Positions 51,005 through 61,761 of a stretch of DNA of 64,000 nucleotides are shown piece by piece. Position numbers and translations under genes: made by a program. The notes beneath the pieces were generated by a model, which saw only the letters and a program-made list of their open reading frames with translations, ran no database searches and was not told where the DNA came from. This DNA is from Bursaphelenchus xylophilus (taxonomy: Eukaryota > Nematoda > Chromadorea > Rhabditida > Aphelenchoididae). The stretch lies in assembly GCA_904066235.2 (NCBI GenBank), contig CAJFCV020000001.1, forward strand, positions 8,370,001 to 8,434,000. The letters are read 5' to 3'. Within the stretch, counting starts at the first letter, position 1; every line of letters starts with the position of its first letter.

Positions 51005-52438
51005 ATGCCCGTGGTACAAAACATCAAACGCTTCGGCCAGGCATCGGTGGAGTTGGCGCAAGAAGTTGCCCAACTAAAAAACACCCAAGGCGTCACCGAT
51101 GCCTTCTTTGTGGCCGACGTCGGTCAGGTCGAGGAGCTCATGGATCGCTGGATGGAGGCCCTTCCTCGAGTCCGGCCTTATTATTCGGTCCAATGCAACT
51201 CCGACCAGGCCTTGCTGGCTGCCTTGGCCAAACATCCGGCCATAGGATTTCACTGTACCACGCGCCAGAATACGAGCGAGGTCCTCGACCTCGTCCACAA
51301 CCCAAACCGAATCTTCTACTCCAACCCATGCTGGACCAGAGGATCCTTAAGCAACGCGGCAAACAACGCCATCAACTTTATTGGGTTTGACAGTGCCAAA
51401 GACCTTCGCCGTATCTACGAACAAGTTCCCCAAGCCAATCTTATCATGAACATCTGCGTGATCCCCAACGAAGAGGACCCTTCCAGCACTTTCGGATGCT
51501 GTTTAGCGGACTCTCCCGACCTTCTCCGTACTGCTTTTGACCTCGGTCTTAATGTAGTTGGAATCGGCTTTAACGTGGGACACGGAAAAAACTCCGCGAG
51601 GATGTTTGAGAACTCGATTGAAATGGCCTCCCAATTGTTCAAAATTGGACAGGAGGTGGGCCACGACATGCGAGTCCTCAACATTGGCGGTGGCTTCGAA
51701 GCCGGTGAATGCGAGTTTGTGGCCACTGCTTCTCAAATCAACAACGCCTTGGATCATTTTTTCTCCGACTATTCCGCATTGGAGGTCATGGCGACACCTG
51801 GTCGATTCTTCGCTACCTCGGTTTTCTCGCTGATCACCAATATCATTGACAAGGACGAAGTCGACGCTAGTCAGATCACCAATGATGATTTTGACTCCGG
51901 AAAACTGGCCTATGTCTACAAGACCAACGAAGGATTCTACGGTCCATTTGGCTGCAAGAACAGAAACGCCAACCCCGAATGTGATGCCCTCTTTAAGAGT
52001 TTTGAAGACCGTGAAGACATCTTCTGCACTTCAGTCATCGGCCCAACGTCCGATGAATATGATCAAATTGTTCCCGCATGCCAACTGCGTCAGCTCTCGG
52101 TTGGCGACTGGCTCGTCTGGTCCAACATGGGGGCATACTCTCTTGGAAACAACGCTTCACTAGACTCGGGCTTCTACCAGGAATTGCCCATCTACTACGT
52201 TAAGTCACAAGATTACTGGTAAGATTTTGTCAGGTCGCGAAGAGTTTGTTGTTTCTTACCGTTACTGATGTTTTTCTTTAGGTTTAACGATACTGACTCT
52301 GGCATCGACAACTCTGCCGGCAACTCGGACACGGAGAGCGTCATCAGCGACGACGATGAGCTCGCCGACCGCGTCTGGGCCTCCTGGATGGCCGACTTTG
52401 CAGGTCGCGAACGGGCGACCAATTCATTTTCATTCTAA
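51005..52438 (+). CDS. ornithine decarboxylase-like pseudoenzyme (possible antizyme-inhibitor-type protein)
   Basis: Exon 1 (51005-52218) and exon 2 (52282-52438) give about 456 residues. The fold III decarboxylase framework is intact: GFDSAKDLRRIY, NVVGIGFNVGHG, VLNIGGGFEAGECEF, TNEGFYGPFGC, VGDWLVWSNMGAYSLGNN. Catalytic positions known from human ODC are changed. Lys69, which binds PLP, is Gln63 here (YYSVQCN against YAVKCN); Asp88 is His; Arg154 is Asn; His197 is Asn; Glu274 is Thr (ATPGR); Cys360 is Ser349 (GPTSDEYD). Arg277, Asp361 and Tyr389 equivalents remain. Decarboxylation therefore looks impossible, and a regulatory role such as antizyme binding is an inference. The start directly follows a TTTTTTTATAG acceptor, fitting spliced-leader trans-splicing. 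The last exon is an acidic tail (DTESVISDDDELADRVWASW). Confidence 0.88.
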
Positions 52439-53424
52439 TCACATATATTTTCTCTGTCTCTCTAATCGCGTATCAGTCTTTCTCGACCAAACGCTCCATT
52501 TCTTTCCTTTCAGATTCCAAATCTACGTAGTTAGTCCCAACAATTATTCGTAATTACTGAAATAAACGCCGCTTGGGATGTTTGGGATTTTTTTTTAATT
52601 TAAGGGATGGTACTTGACAGTTTTATCGAGGTGTAATACATACATATGATGCGGTGTTGATCATATTTATGTTAGAAATTTTTTGAATGGGGTCAAGACA
52701 GGTAGAAGATGGCATAGACGATCCTGTTTTGCAGGGGGTGCTCAAACACCAATAAGAAGATCCGATTAGGCGTGAAGCAAACTTGTATTAAGTTTTCGAT
52801 CGTTGAGATTGCTCGAAACGAACTTTATCCAAGTGCAGTTCGTAAGGCGAATCGGATATGTGATTTTCTTGTCATAACTTGGCACACGATGTTGTTTATA
52901 CTTCTCTGCTCAACTTTCTTACTCAAGGATATGACGCCTTGCGTCATTTCTATTAAGCGGCCGAAGAAATAATGACGACAAAGACATCGATAAGGGCGGG
53001 TCAATGAATCCATCAAGTGCCCATCTTGACCGAGATTATCAATATGGAAAACGGACCGGGAGTCAAGAGCGGTGGGTTAACTCGACCCGGAGGCCATCAG
53101 CTGTCAAACGAGACTTCAATTGGCGCCTTCTTTCGGCCGCTCTCCCGGTTTTGAGTGCCGCTGCAAATAAATTCGTCTTTTGGTCTTAGGCAAAGGGGGC
53201 GAAGGGGTTTTTTGGGCCTGATAAAACTCGATTCCATAAAGGGACCAGGCTATTTATTTAAATGTAATTTTCAGATCCCCAGTGAATGGAAAGTCCGGGC
53301 ATCCGGCCATCTTCTTCCCAATCCATTTGTTTCTAGAGAAGCGGGCGTGCGACTGCCGGGGAAAGAAACCGGTTCAAAGTACATGAGTGTTGATCAACTA
53401 CTGGTCGGATCAATGGGATGAGTC
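52439..53424. other. ODC-like 3' flank and lev-10 upstream region
   Basis: No gene is recognised. Several frames of 60-90 codons occur on both strands but lack family resemblance. The part near 53000-53420 is less AT-rich and is the likely lev-10 promoter. Confidence 0.35.
52561..52566 (+). terminator. poly(A) signal of the ODC-like gene
   Basis: AATAAA about 123 nt after the stop codon. Confidence 0.45.
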
Positions 53425-56400
53425 ATGGATTGGATCTTGATCTTCTTCTTGTCGGCCTACTTTCACAGCATTTGTGCCAGTGATGAATTCTTTCGTAAGA
53501 ATTGCTAAAATAATAGAAATTGATGCAATCCATTCAGTTTGTTTTAGTTTTTACAATATTCCGTACCCTAAGCCATTTTTTATTCAAAAATTTGATTGCA
53601 TAACGGATTGCGCAATAGTTTACGGGAAGGGAAAGGGAACTAGGTCGCGAGATCGGATTATATTTGTAAACCGTCAAGTTTATAGATTTTATATAAATAT
53701 TGAGCACGGACAAACATTTTTCCGTATGATTAAAGCATATAAGCATCGCGGAAACTTTATTTTCAAATTTTCTGCCCGCCATGATTAATATTACAATGGG
53801 TAACGGATGCGAAGAAAAGTTCGCTGAGAATAACAACGATAGTGAGACTTGTATTTCGATGGAACTGGAAGATGATATCAAAGAGGACTGTCGCTTCTGC
53901 AGGTCCCTCGATTGCGATCTCATCTTCTCCTCCGTGATCGTTTTAATTGTAGCCGGAATGTTGATATTTATTTTTGGCTTCTGGCTACACGGCGTTATCG
54001 AATACACAGAGTAAGCGTTGCATTCCTCGTCATCATATAATTCTTGACGTCTTAAATAATCCGATTTTACGCCTGCTCCTTTACCAAAAAATATTTATCT
54101 CATCAAATCTTTGGATCCACTTTTAGCATTTACTGAATGTGATCATGTCTTCGATAATACGGTAAACAAGGGTCATTTCTCGCTGCCTATCTTACCCAAA
54201 GAACTGCGAAATACGAAAACGAGCTCACCGAAATTGCCAAATAATATTCAGGTGAATAAATGTGGATAGCGTCACTCTTTGTGCTGTCTGTCTTGTGTTT
54301 TTGCTTGTAATTCATTGCGTACAGTATTACAAATGCTCTATTTCAGTGTGTCTACACGTTTGTCGCGGGAAAGGGCCAACGAGTGAAGCTGGAGTTCACT
54401 CAATTCCAGTTAGATGGGACTGTAGACAACTGTGATTTAGAATATATAGACATCTACTCGGAGCTCACATCTCCGACCCAAGATCTCCTTACTGGTCCAC
54501 TGGCCTCTCGTTATTGTGGTACCGTTTCCCCCCATGTCCGGGTCAGGTAAGAATGATCCATATATCTCTAACCTGACCTATTCCTGTAGTCTGAATAATG
54601 TAATTGTACTGGTATTTCATTCACGGGTTGGTCGGAAAAGAACGGAAGCATTTCAATTGAAGGGGAAGTACACTTTCATAAATGAGACCAAGTTTATTCC
54701 TGGGAGTCGGCTAGGCGAACATCCTTGCGCTTTTCTCATCGAACCCACCAAACAGTAAGTGGCTGATGAATAAAAATAATTAATTTTGTAGACGACGGGG
54801 TCAGATTCTTTCTCCAACATATCCTGGAACCTATCCGAGCGTATGTTCCTACCTTTGAGCATACAATTTATCTTCATAATTGTAGAATTTTCACTGTTCA
54901 TACCTCTTGAAAGGAAACTCTGGTGACAGAATTCGATTATTTTTCCGTGACTTTGACATATATTTTGGTGGAGAGCATTGTCCATACGACGCCTTGACCG
55001 TATACGATGGACATAACAACAAAGCGCCCATAATCAGAAAGGTCTGCGGTCTACAGCAGCGGCTGGAGATGTTTTCTTTTGGCTCCGAGCTATTCTTGGA
55101 GTTCAACTCCACCGACCCCGCTAAAAATGACCCCAGGGGATATCTTATAGAATATGAATTCTCGGACAAATTCGTGGATGTAAAGCAATTATTGTCCGGT
55201 CAGCGTGGGGTATCCTACCTCACCGGCTCGGAGTGCGATGTCCGAGTTCAAAGTAATCGAGAAACTGTTCACTACATCCAAAGCCCCAATGTAAGCTTGT
55301 TCGCAGCCTTGTATTGTATTGCGTACGGGGAGCGACAATTGGGGAAACTGAAAAATAATATTATTCTTCTTGCATGTAAATTTCGAACTCAGGATAATCG
55401 ATGGCGTTTAATGCAAAAATCATAATCATTTTTTGAAACTTCTTTTCTTAAGTAGTACTAAAATGCAGTAAGCTATAAAAAACAGTTTTTCGAATTTTGT
55501 GGAAAAAGTTCGTTTAGAAAATTACTACTTTACCGTACTGCTTAAGAAAAAATAACGGTCAGAAAAAATGAACGTCATTTTCGAAATCGGACCTCCAATT
55601 CGTGTATTTGTGACAAAAATTCGAACAATTGCTGTTTTACAGTACCAAAAAAAGTAGGAATCAAAAAATGATTATAATTTTTGAAACCAACGCCATCGAT
55701 TGCTCTAATTTCGACACATTTACTCTATACAAGAAAAAAATATTTTTCAATTTCCCCAATTGTCTTTTTTCCCGATTGACGACGTTCCTTCAGATTGTGT
55801 GTTATGTTTGTCATAAGACTATTCTAGTATCCTCACCCTTACCCACCAAACACAACGTGCACGTACATTCTGGACGGTCTGCAAGGAGATCAGAATCTTG
55901 AAAAAGTGATCCTCAAATTTGAATCATTCGCTGTTCTCAATGATGTTCAAGGCTCGAGGTAAGCCTGTACACATTTGCTATAAACCCGCGTATTACAAAA
56001 AGAGTCATAAGACACAAAAATTATTTCATAAGACTTATTTTATTGCCCAATAATGCAAGGGCTTGTAAGGTGGAAGTTTTTTTATGGGCTACAATTGTAC
56101 AGAAAATTCGGCCTGACTTGATCTTCTGTCGAATTTGCAGGGAGGTGTCATTGGAAAACGGCGATGAATGCTGGGCATTTGTGGGTGTTGCTGGTCAGGA
56201 GAGCACCATTAAATCCGTTATGGCCAACAACGAAGAGTCTGTTTATGACGCCACATTATGTCATCGTATCCCCGCCGGGAGTCCCAAACTTGGCCCGTAT
56301 TCCAGCCAAGGGCCGAGGATGGTGTTAGTGTTTGGAAGCATGAATGAGGTCCCCCCAAATGTCCCTTTGCCCTTAGGGTTTAAAGCCAGAGTTGAATTCA

Positions 56401-58681
56401 AAACCGACTTTGGAGTACCCGGAAGTCCTATGGGAGGCTCAAATGAATGTCTATTCCAATTCACCGAGAAGAGAGGGCATTTCAACAGTCCAAGATACCC
56501 AGCCAATGTAAGTGCATTCCATTAAACCAGAAACGGTTTAGTATCCTCTGGACACTACTTGTACCTATATCATAAAAGGAGAGCCTGGCGAACAGGTCTT
56601 ACTGTATTTTGAACAATTTGCATTATTCGAAGAGCCCTCCAAAGAAGAATGCAATGATTGGCTGGAAGTTTATGATGTCTCACGAGATGGGAATGAGACG
56701 GAAACCTCTCAGTTACAAGGTTTGCCTACTCTCAGTTTCATAAAATTGTTGTAGCCAAGCATTGCTGGACGGTAATCCCGGGTCCCACAACTTCAAGTTT
56801 CGGTTTTCATGAGATGAAAGTGGTCTTCAATTCGAATCAATACGGGACCGCCAATGGATTCATGGCCTTATATGAGATCAGAAAGGCGTTTGCTGAACAA
56901 GTTCCGGCGAAGGACGGGGCAGACAAAGATCATTGTGGAGGTCTTATTCAGGCAGACAGCGACCACACCAGTGGCTGGATAACTTCACCCGGATTCGGAG
57001 CCAAATATACAAAGGACCTGATATGTGATTGGGAAATCAAAGTCAGGCCGGACCATCAAGTGAGTTCAGTTTTTTGGACTTATTACAACTGTTTTAGTAA
57101 ATGTAATAATAATTATTGAACAATTCTTTTTTATTATTATTAGTCATTAGTTACACTGGTACCACTTATTTGTTTCATTTGGTATAATTTATTGATGTTG
57201 TTGTAGGCCCTCTTACAACTTACTCAAATGGATGTGGAGGGGGAAATGACTGACACCAAGGTATCTTGTAAAAACGCTGTCATTAAAGTACATCGCGATT
57301 ACCTCAACCGAACTGCGGATATAAATATTTGTGGTACCAATCCTGCCGTGATTTCCCCGATCATATCGATTGGAAATAGCATTCGTATCAGGTAAATACT
57401 TATGACTATCTATTCTTTATTAAGAACGACTTAGTTTTTGTGAGTTCTGGGAAGAACAAAGTTGGAGTTTAAAAAAAAAATGTCCTTACAATATTAGGAA
57501 ATTTCAATTTCCGACGTTTATATTGGCCCTGCATACCGGAGCAAAGAATTTATAGTTTTTTTTTAGTTTTCTAACTTCCCCTGACAAAGTAAATGGACTT
57601 AATGGATTTAACTTCACATGGACAGAGATTCGGATGGTGAAGCGTAAGTTTCATTTCTGTACCGTAAAATAAAACTTGCGAAAAAGCTAAACAGCATATT
57701 CTAGAGGACGGCGAATGTAGTGGCGAAGGCTTATATCTATGCAGTTACACTCGGTACTGCATTGCTTCTCGTTTAAGATGTAATGGAGACGACAACTGCG
57801 GGCAAAATGATGACACAGACGAAGCTCATTGTAAGTTAAATGTATCTTTGTTAATAAGGCTGATATCTATCGTCACAAGCTTACCCGTTGATGATTAAGA
57901 CTTTTATTCTCTCATTTAAAAATAATATTTTTTGTGAACCCGTAATCTTGAATCCTTTATTGCTTTTTAACCATTCAAATTTAACATAATACTTTGTTTG
58001 CATTAACAATACTTTGTGTTCTTTTTTCTGGCCATTTACCTGCCTCCGGACACCATTCTAACCAGGCTCGAGAGTGCCCACTATCCTTCATCTGGATGCT
58101 GCTAATAATTCTCGGTTCTCAGCTGCCGTAACTGCTAATCTCATTTCATTTGGTTGGGTAATTTAAGTTTGTTTAGTTTATACTTTTCCATGATTACGGT
58201 AATACCTGGTCTTTAGGTAATATACTGGAAAAGGCGGCTGATTCGCAGACATTGTTGGTGGCTGCCATCATGTCCGGCTTCATCTTCTTGTTCATCTTCG
58301 GCTTTTTTTGTCTTTTGTTCAAGAAGAAATTGGAGAAAAAAACGGATCGGAACACGACTACGATGGATCCCAAGGAGAGTGAGAGGGTTAAAAAGGAGAG
58401 TCAGATCCAAGCAATCATTGTGAAACAAAGACAGCGACATCCCTTCCGCCAGCAACAGCCCAAGATCTCGCGAGTGTCCAGAAATGGCAGTGATAATGGG
58501 TAAGCATTGCATTGCCTTTATTTTGCTCGTGTTTACTGTAAGTCTCAATGGAATAACAATGTTATGTTGCAGGATGTTGCCAACGCCGGCCCTCAGCCGA
58601 ATTAGGAGACATGACGAGATGACCGAGCTCATAATTCCGCCGAATCAGATGGCTTTAAATGAGCACACTTTCTATGGGTAA
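53425..58681 (+). CDS. lev-10: LEV-10: five-CUB, LDLa transmembrane acetylcholine-receptor clustering protein
   Basis: Fifteen exons. Exon 1 (53425-53494) encodes a signal peptide (MDWILIFFLSAYFHSICA) and its leftover base matches exon 2 at 54127. CUB domains: CUB1 54127-54754 (ECDHVF, CVYTFVAGKGQRVKLEF, YCGTVSP); CUB2 54755-55290 (PTYPGTYPSNFHCSYLL, GEHCPYDALTVYDG, VCGLQQRLEMFSFGSELFL); CUB3 55828-56507 (YPPNTTCTYILDGLQGDQ); CUB4 56508-56900 (YPLDTTCTYIIKGEPGEQ, WLEVYDV); CUB5 about 56930-57643 (HCGGLIQ, SPGFGAKYTKDLICDW). An LDL-receptor class A module is at 57705-57830 (YCIASRLRCNGDDNCGQNDD), then a membrane helix (LVAAIMSGFIFLFIFGFFCL) and a basic cytoplasmic tail to 58681. Five CUBs plus one LDLa plus a membrane segment is the LEV-10 layout. 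LEV-10 clusters levamisole-sensitive receptors at neuromuscular junctions. SOL-1 and SOL-2/Neto have fewer CUBs. Confidence 0.9.
53781..54014 (+). CDS. eat-18: small single-pass membrane protein nested in lev-10 intron 1 (EAT-18-like)
   Basis: A 77-codon uninterrupted frame starts MINITMGNGCEEKFAENN and runs into CRFCRSLDCDLIF, then a membrane helix (SSVIVLIVAGMLIFIFGFWL) and a short HGVIEYTE end. It lies wholly inside the first intron of lev-10 (53495-54126), on the same strand. If its last exon were spliced at the GA|GTAAGC site to lev-10 exon 2, the reading frame would be lost, so it is a separate product. In C. elegans the pharyngeal nicotinic-receptor accessory protein EAT-18, a small single-pass protein, is encoded within the lev-10 locus, which supports this identification. 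It could start at the second ATG (MGNGC). Sequence identity to EAT-18 was not checked. Confidence 0.65.
   Translation: MINITMGNGCEEKFAENNNDSETCISMELEDDIKEDCRFCRSLDCDLIFSSVIVLIVAGMLIFIFGFWLHGVIEYTE
55335..55763. repeat. foldback repeat in lev-10 intron 6
   Basis: The left arm begins ACAATTGGGGAAACTGAAAA (55335) and the right arm ends with the complement TTTTCAATTTCCCCAATTGT (55763). Similarity continues inward for about 130 bp per arm through ATCGATGGCGTT and AATCATTTTTTGA. Mismatches are frequent, so it is older than the other elements. No target duplication was identified. Confidence 0.6.
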
Positions 58682-59337
58682 CACTTGTTTGTACATAAAG
58701 CTCTTATTTTTGCTCAAGGTGACTTTATTACTTTGTAATTCATATATTCTACAGTAATTTTCACTTTGTTTTCATTGTATGTAAAAAGCTATTTCTCAGA
58801 CTATTGTAAATTGTTGCGGCTTACATAATGAGCGTTCAAATTTATGACCGTATGTAATAAAAAGCTGCGAAGATCGTTCGCTTCCGTTTTTACAGCACCA
58901 AATTAGTCTCACAGAGATTTTACCATTCTTTGGGTAACTTGAGAAGCGGAAGATGAAAAGGGGGATGATATAACCGGGATAAGAAGGCACTTGAGGGTAT
59001 CTGTTCCTACGTATCATATCTCGTTTAAAGTGAGGGGATCAGAAACCGCACAAAAAAACTTTAACTTTTCTCGAAAAAAATTAAAAATTCAAAGACATTT
59101 TAAAGAAACAAGTTACGGCTATATTTGTTTACAATACGACCCAAATCTAGTCAGACTAAACCCCTTTAAACAATCTCTGAAACGACATCGATCCTCCGAG
59201 GGGAGGGGTCAATCGGGACAGGCTCTTGTGGCCATAAATGGGGTTATGCAAGGAAACGCGTGCCAGGAAAAGCAAAGTTTATATCACCATTTGGGTTGAA
59301 GAGCAGCAGCAGACGGAAGGAAGGGAAGGAAAGAAGA
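58682..59337. other. lev-10 3' flank and bHLH upstream region
   Basis: About 650 bp with no recognisable exon. Immediately before the bHLH ATG there is a purine-rich GCAGCAGCAGACGGAAGGAAGG leader-like stretch. Confidence 0.35.
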
Positions 59338-60050
59338 TGGATAGTCCCGGATACAGTTACTATTACGGTACTCCAGCTGGAAGGTAAGTAGTTTCATCTC
59401 AGGTTTCAAATTGATGTCTCTGTACTTACAAAACTACCGTAACCGTTTTTTTATTTTTTGAATGTTTTTTTTATTTTTTTATATTGTAACTGCTGCCGTA
59501 TTTGCAGAAATTAGACCTAAAAAGTCTTGAAGCCTGAATTGTATCTTTTTTCAGCAGTGGGTCATCGTCCCCGGGCCAATCTTCGAAACGACCTCAAACC
59601 ATTCAGAAAGCGATCAAGAAGAAGAAATCCAGTGAAAAGGAGAAGATCAGAAATGAGGAGATCAAGAAGAAACTGGGGGAGATCTCCAACATGATGCCTC
59701 TCCAGAATACCGAAGGGCTCAGCAGGATCAGAACATTACGTCTGGCCATTAAATACATCCATCATCTTAACGGAATTTTGAATGGGGAAATGGTAAGGAA
59801 TTAATTTAACGGTACAGCTTTTGTTGATTATTTTACTGTACCTGATTGGTGATAAATTCAATTACAGGTGTATTGTCCGATGCAAGGAATGTATCGACCT
59901 CGGAACTGTAATGATTTCCAGCAAGATGTGGCTGAAGAAATGCAACGAACTAACTCCTACAAAGAAAGGGCCGAGATGGAAATGCAGATGGGAATGGGGA
60001 CCACTTCTCTGAGGGCCAAGAACTCATCCACCTCGCCTGAGATGCATTAA
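59338..60050 (+). CDS. basic helix-loop-helix transcription factor
   Basis: Three exons: 59338-59383 (MDSPGYSYYYGTPAG), 59555-59792 and 59868-60050, about 155 residues. The bHLH region is in exon 2: basic part KKKKSSEKEKIRNEEIKKKL, helix 1 into a loop with MMPLQNTEG, and helix 2 LSRIRTLRLAIKYIHHLNGI. The LSRIxTLRLAIxYIxxL helix is typical of class A tissue-specific bHLH proteins. The SEKEKIR basic region resembles Mesp-type proteins more than Twist or NeuroD, but this is weak. Exon 2 begins at a NAGNAG acceptor (TTTCAGCAG), which can add or drop one serine. It would dimerise with an E protein on E-boxes. Confidence 0.75.
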
Positions 60051-60388
60051 TCTATGTTTTGCAAATCTTCGCACACTTATTACACAATGTACATTCCTTG
60101 TTTATTTACATAAAAGAGACCGCTTAACACTGAATGCCGAATCTGTCAAAATGCCGCGTTATAACGGATAATCTGAAGGTGACAAGCCCGCAGCTCGTCG
60201 TTTGTAATCGCATTCGCTCGTTGGAATCGTCCAATATTCGAAGAGATTTGAGTTGAGTTCCGCCGCCCACAAATCGCCGAGTTATTTCGTTGCGGAATCC
60301 ACTCTTCGGACGCCAACAATGACATTTTATCTGTAAGATTTGTGTGAAAAAAGTTTAAGGTCTCCCCAAGTCTGTGAAATTGTGCTTC

Positions 60389-60434
60389 TTGCACAGTGAA
60401 ACTTGTGAAGTGCCTCACAAGTTTCACTGTGCAA
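60389..60434. repeat. perfect 20-bp stem hairpin
   Basis: TTGCACAGTGAAACT...GTGA, six-base loop AGTGCC, then the exact complement TCACAAGTTTCACTGTGCAA. The stem is 20 bp with no mismatch. The flanks do not pair, so it is shorter than a typical microRNA precursor; a transposon relic or regulatory foldback is more likely. Confidence 0.8.
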
Positions 60435-60828
60435 ATCGGCATAATAAAGAGATTTACCTTCACACGTATATCATAATGTAACATTTTACAAACCCCTCGG
60501 CCACACTTCCATCCCTTTATTGCATCACAAACACCCTCAAACTGACCTCGTGTTCACCAGGCGCACTTGGAATGATAGCCGTTCCATATCCGCAGATCTC
60601 TTGCCGATTAAATTCGTCCTGTCTCCAGATCTCCAAGTGAATCCGAGGCCAATTCTGAATGGTTTTTGTAGAGAGATGAAGGTCGATGGGATGACAAAAG
60701 TACGCCCTTTCTAAGACGGAGATATCTGTTTGAGTTTGTCCTTCTGTTTCGCCTTCAATCAGCCGCCAGCCGCCACCTAAATTTCGTGATTGCAGTTACA
60801 TTCATGATATTTATAACAGATGCCTTTA

Positions 60829-61330
60829 CAGGGTGCGCCAAATAGATTGGAACAAATATTTTTACTTGCCCTACGGGCTCTAACGGTACAATAGCAAAGT
60901 GGGCAATTGTGAAAACGTGTAATGCATCCATGAATCCATCTCCAAGGTTTCAGACAAAGTAAAAGTTTCGTCATTATACATACGCTCTCAAAAATACATA
61001 ATTCTCTGAAACACGGAGAGCGAATGATTAGGGAACTGAAAAATATTATTTTTCCTGTATTGCGTCAAAATTAGGACAAGAGTTCAAGTTTTCTTTAGCG
61101 GAAATAATGGACAAATTGATATCCCGGTCATCCCTCTGAAAAAAAAATTTTGCTCCTCCAAGAACTTTTAATTATTTTTCCGTCTTGCAATATGCCCCAA
61201 CCTTGGTGTTACCGTTGATGTACAGCACGTCTGTTGCCCTTGCTAAACGGGATAAAAGCTTTAATTCTTAGACCAACCTACAAAAGCTACATGGAATTTA
61301 TTTTTGTCCAAGTCTTTTCGGCGCACCCTG
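60829..61330. mobile_element. 502-bp Tc1/mariner-type element
   Basis: The left end CAGGGTGCGCCAAATAGATT and the right end (complement) CAGGGTGCGCCGAAAAGACT are inverted repeats of about 40 bp with mismatches, flanked by TA at 60827-60828 and 61331-61332. No transposase frame remains. Its CAGGGTG...CACCCTG termini resemble those of the sur-2 and pas-4 intron elements, suggesting related families. Confidence 0.75.
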
Positions 61331-61761
61331 TAAGGAAGCGAGTAGCTTACCAAGATAGACAATCCATCTGCAGCTTAAACGATTGTCAACAAACCCATCC
61401 GCGGATTCGATCTGACCAATTACATGTACTTCGGCCATGGTTAAATGACCCTAAAGAAAGAAAAGTGACCAGCATTTTGGTTACTATGGCAATGTGAAAT
61501 GAGACAATCTTACTTATGGAATCAAGGCGTTCAAAAATAAAGCAAAACTGCGCAAAATAAATTATAATTAACAAACTGCTGATACCGTATCATAATTACT
61601 TCTCGTGATAAGGATTACAATAACATAGCATGTTACTCTGCAGCCGTCCCACCACGAAAACATCCCCGCGAATTTCAAAAAAATATTGTCATCGAAAATA
61701 ATTTTTATTTTTTCGGAAAATTCTGAAAGATTAGTTTTGTTCGTTGGTAGATAACCTAAAA

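Larger units (their letters stand above)
60051..61761. other. intergenic region with a hairpin and a MITE
   Basis: 1.7 kb containing the perfect hairpin at 60389-60434 and the TA-flanked element at 60829-61330. The rest is AT-rich with no recognisable gene. Confidence 0.45.

Noticed and set aside
53781..54127. The small membrane exon as the first exon of LEV-10
   Set aside because: Joining its GA|GTAAGC donor to exon 54127 gives an immediate stop; the signal-peptide exon 53425-53494 fits the phase.
60389..60434. microRNA precursor
   Set aside because: The stem is perfect, only 20 bp, with a 6-base loop and unpaired flanks, unlike a Drosha-processed precursor of 60-70 nt.
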